A DNA stretch of 15,216 nt. Origin: an uncultured Actinomycetes bacterium. Lineage in GTDB: Bacteria > Actinomycetota > Actinomycetes > S36-B12. The position numbers were made by a program, and so were the translations under genes. The stretch spans positions 1 to 15,216 of the forward strand of contig CALGTB010000048.1 of the NCBI GenBank assembly GCA_937902285.1, in the 5' to 3' direction. Positions 15,194-15,216 of the stretch are shown here, one piece after another. Every line of letters starts with the position of its first letter. Positions within the stretch are counted from its first letter, which is position 1. The notes under the pieces were generated by a model. That model saw nothing but the letters and a program-made list of their open reading frames with translations, searched no databases and was not told the origin of the DNA.

Positions 15194-15216
15194 CTGCGGG
15201 CCGCGTGGCCAGGTCC

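Noticed and set aside
1..15216. Search for mobile elements, tRNA or rRNA genes, CRISPR arrays and integration sites
   Set aside because: I saw no transposase or integrase motifs, no spaced palindromic repeat array, and no tRNA-like or rRNA-like stretch. Apart from the two short tandem repeats, the window is wholly occupied by the dcw genes.

Overview
The window is a nearly complete division and cell wall (dcw) cluster, and every convincing gene is on the minus strand. Read in the direction of transcription (high to low coordinates), the order is: a small membrane-protein ORF, rsmH (mraW), an ftsL-like gene, ftsI (pbpB), murE, murF, mraY, murD, ftsW, murG, murC, ftsQ, ftsZ. The DNA is very GC-rich, six of the thirteen genes start with GTG, ftsA, ddl and murB are absent between murC and ftsZ, and the FtsZ tail ends in DLDIPDFLK. 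Together these point to a high-GC Gram-positive actinobacterium, possibly of the Micrococcales; I cannot name a genus. The MurE DNPR motif suggests a meso-diaminopimelate peptidoglycan, which is an inference.

Layout. 14942-15216 is the leader of rsmH. It holds a short TM ORF (14950-15114) with a good ribosome-binding site and a 16-bp direct repeat; no MraZ-like reading is visible in the part that is present. 11321-14941 holds rsmH, the ftsL-like gene and ftsI. 2201-11316 holds the lipid II pathway: MurE, MurF, MurD and MurC build the stem peptide, MraY and MurG make lipid I and lipid II, and FtsW polymerises lipid II with FtsI. 1488-2204 is ftsQ and 97-1212 is ftsZ. A hairpin within 7-40 follows ftsZ and may end the transcript.

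The genes are packed tightly. Most junctions are 4-bp ATGA or GTGA overlaps or gaps of a few bases, so translation is probably coupled. The two exceptions are the 40-bp ftsL-ftsI gap and the 275-bp ftsQ-ftsZ gap. The latter holds a 22-bp tandem repeat, a perfect 12-bp-stem hairpin and a possible promoter, so ftsZ probably has its own level of control.

Functionally this is a well-known locus, and I do not see a new defence, mobile or biosynthetic system in it. The items worth a second look are the small ORF before rsmH, the structured ftsQ-ftsZ spacer, the long alanine-rich tail of the FtsL-like protein, and changes in normally conserved substrate-binding motifs of MurD (GAPQL where SSFQL is usual) and MurE (EVSSIAI, VPGRMQ).
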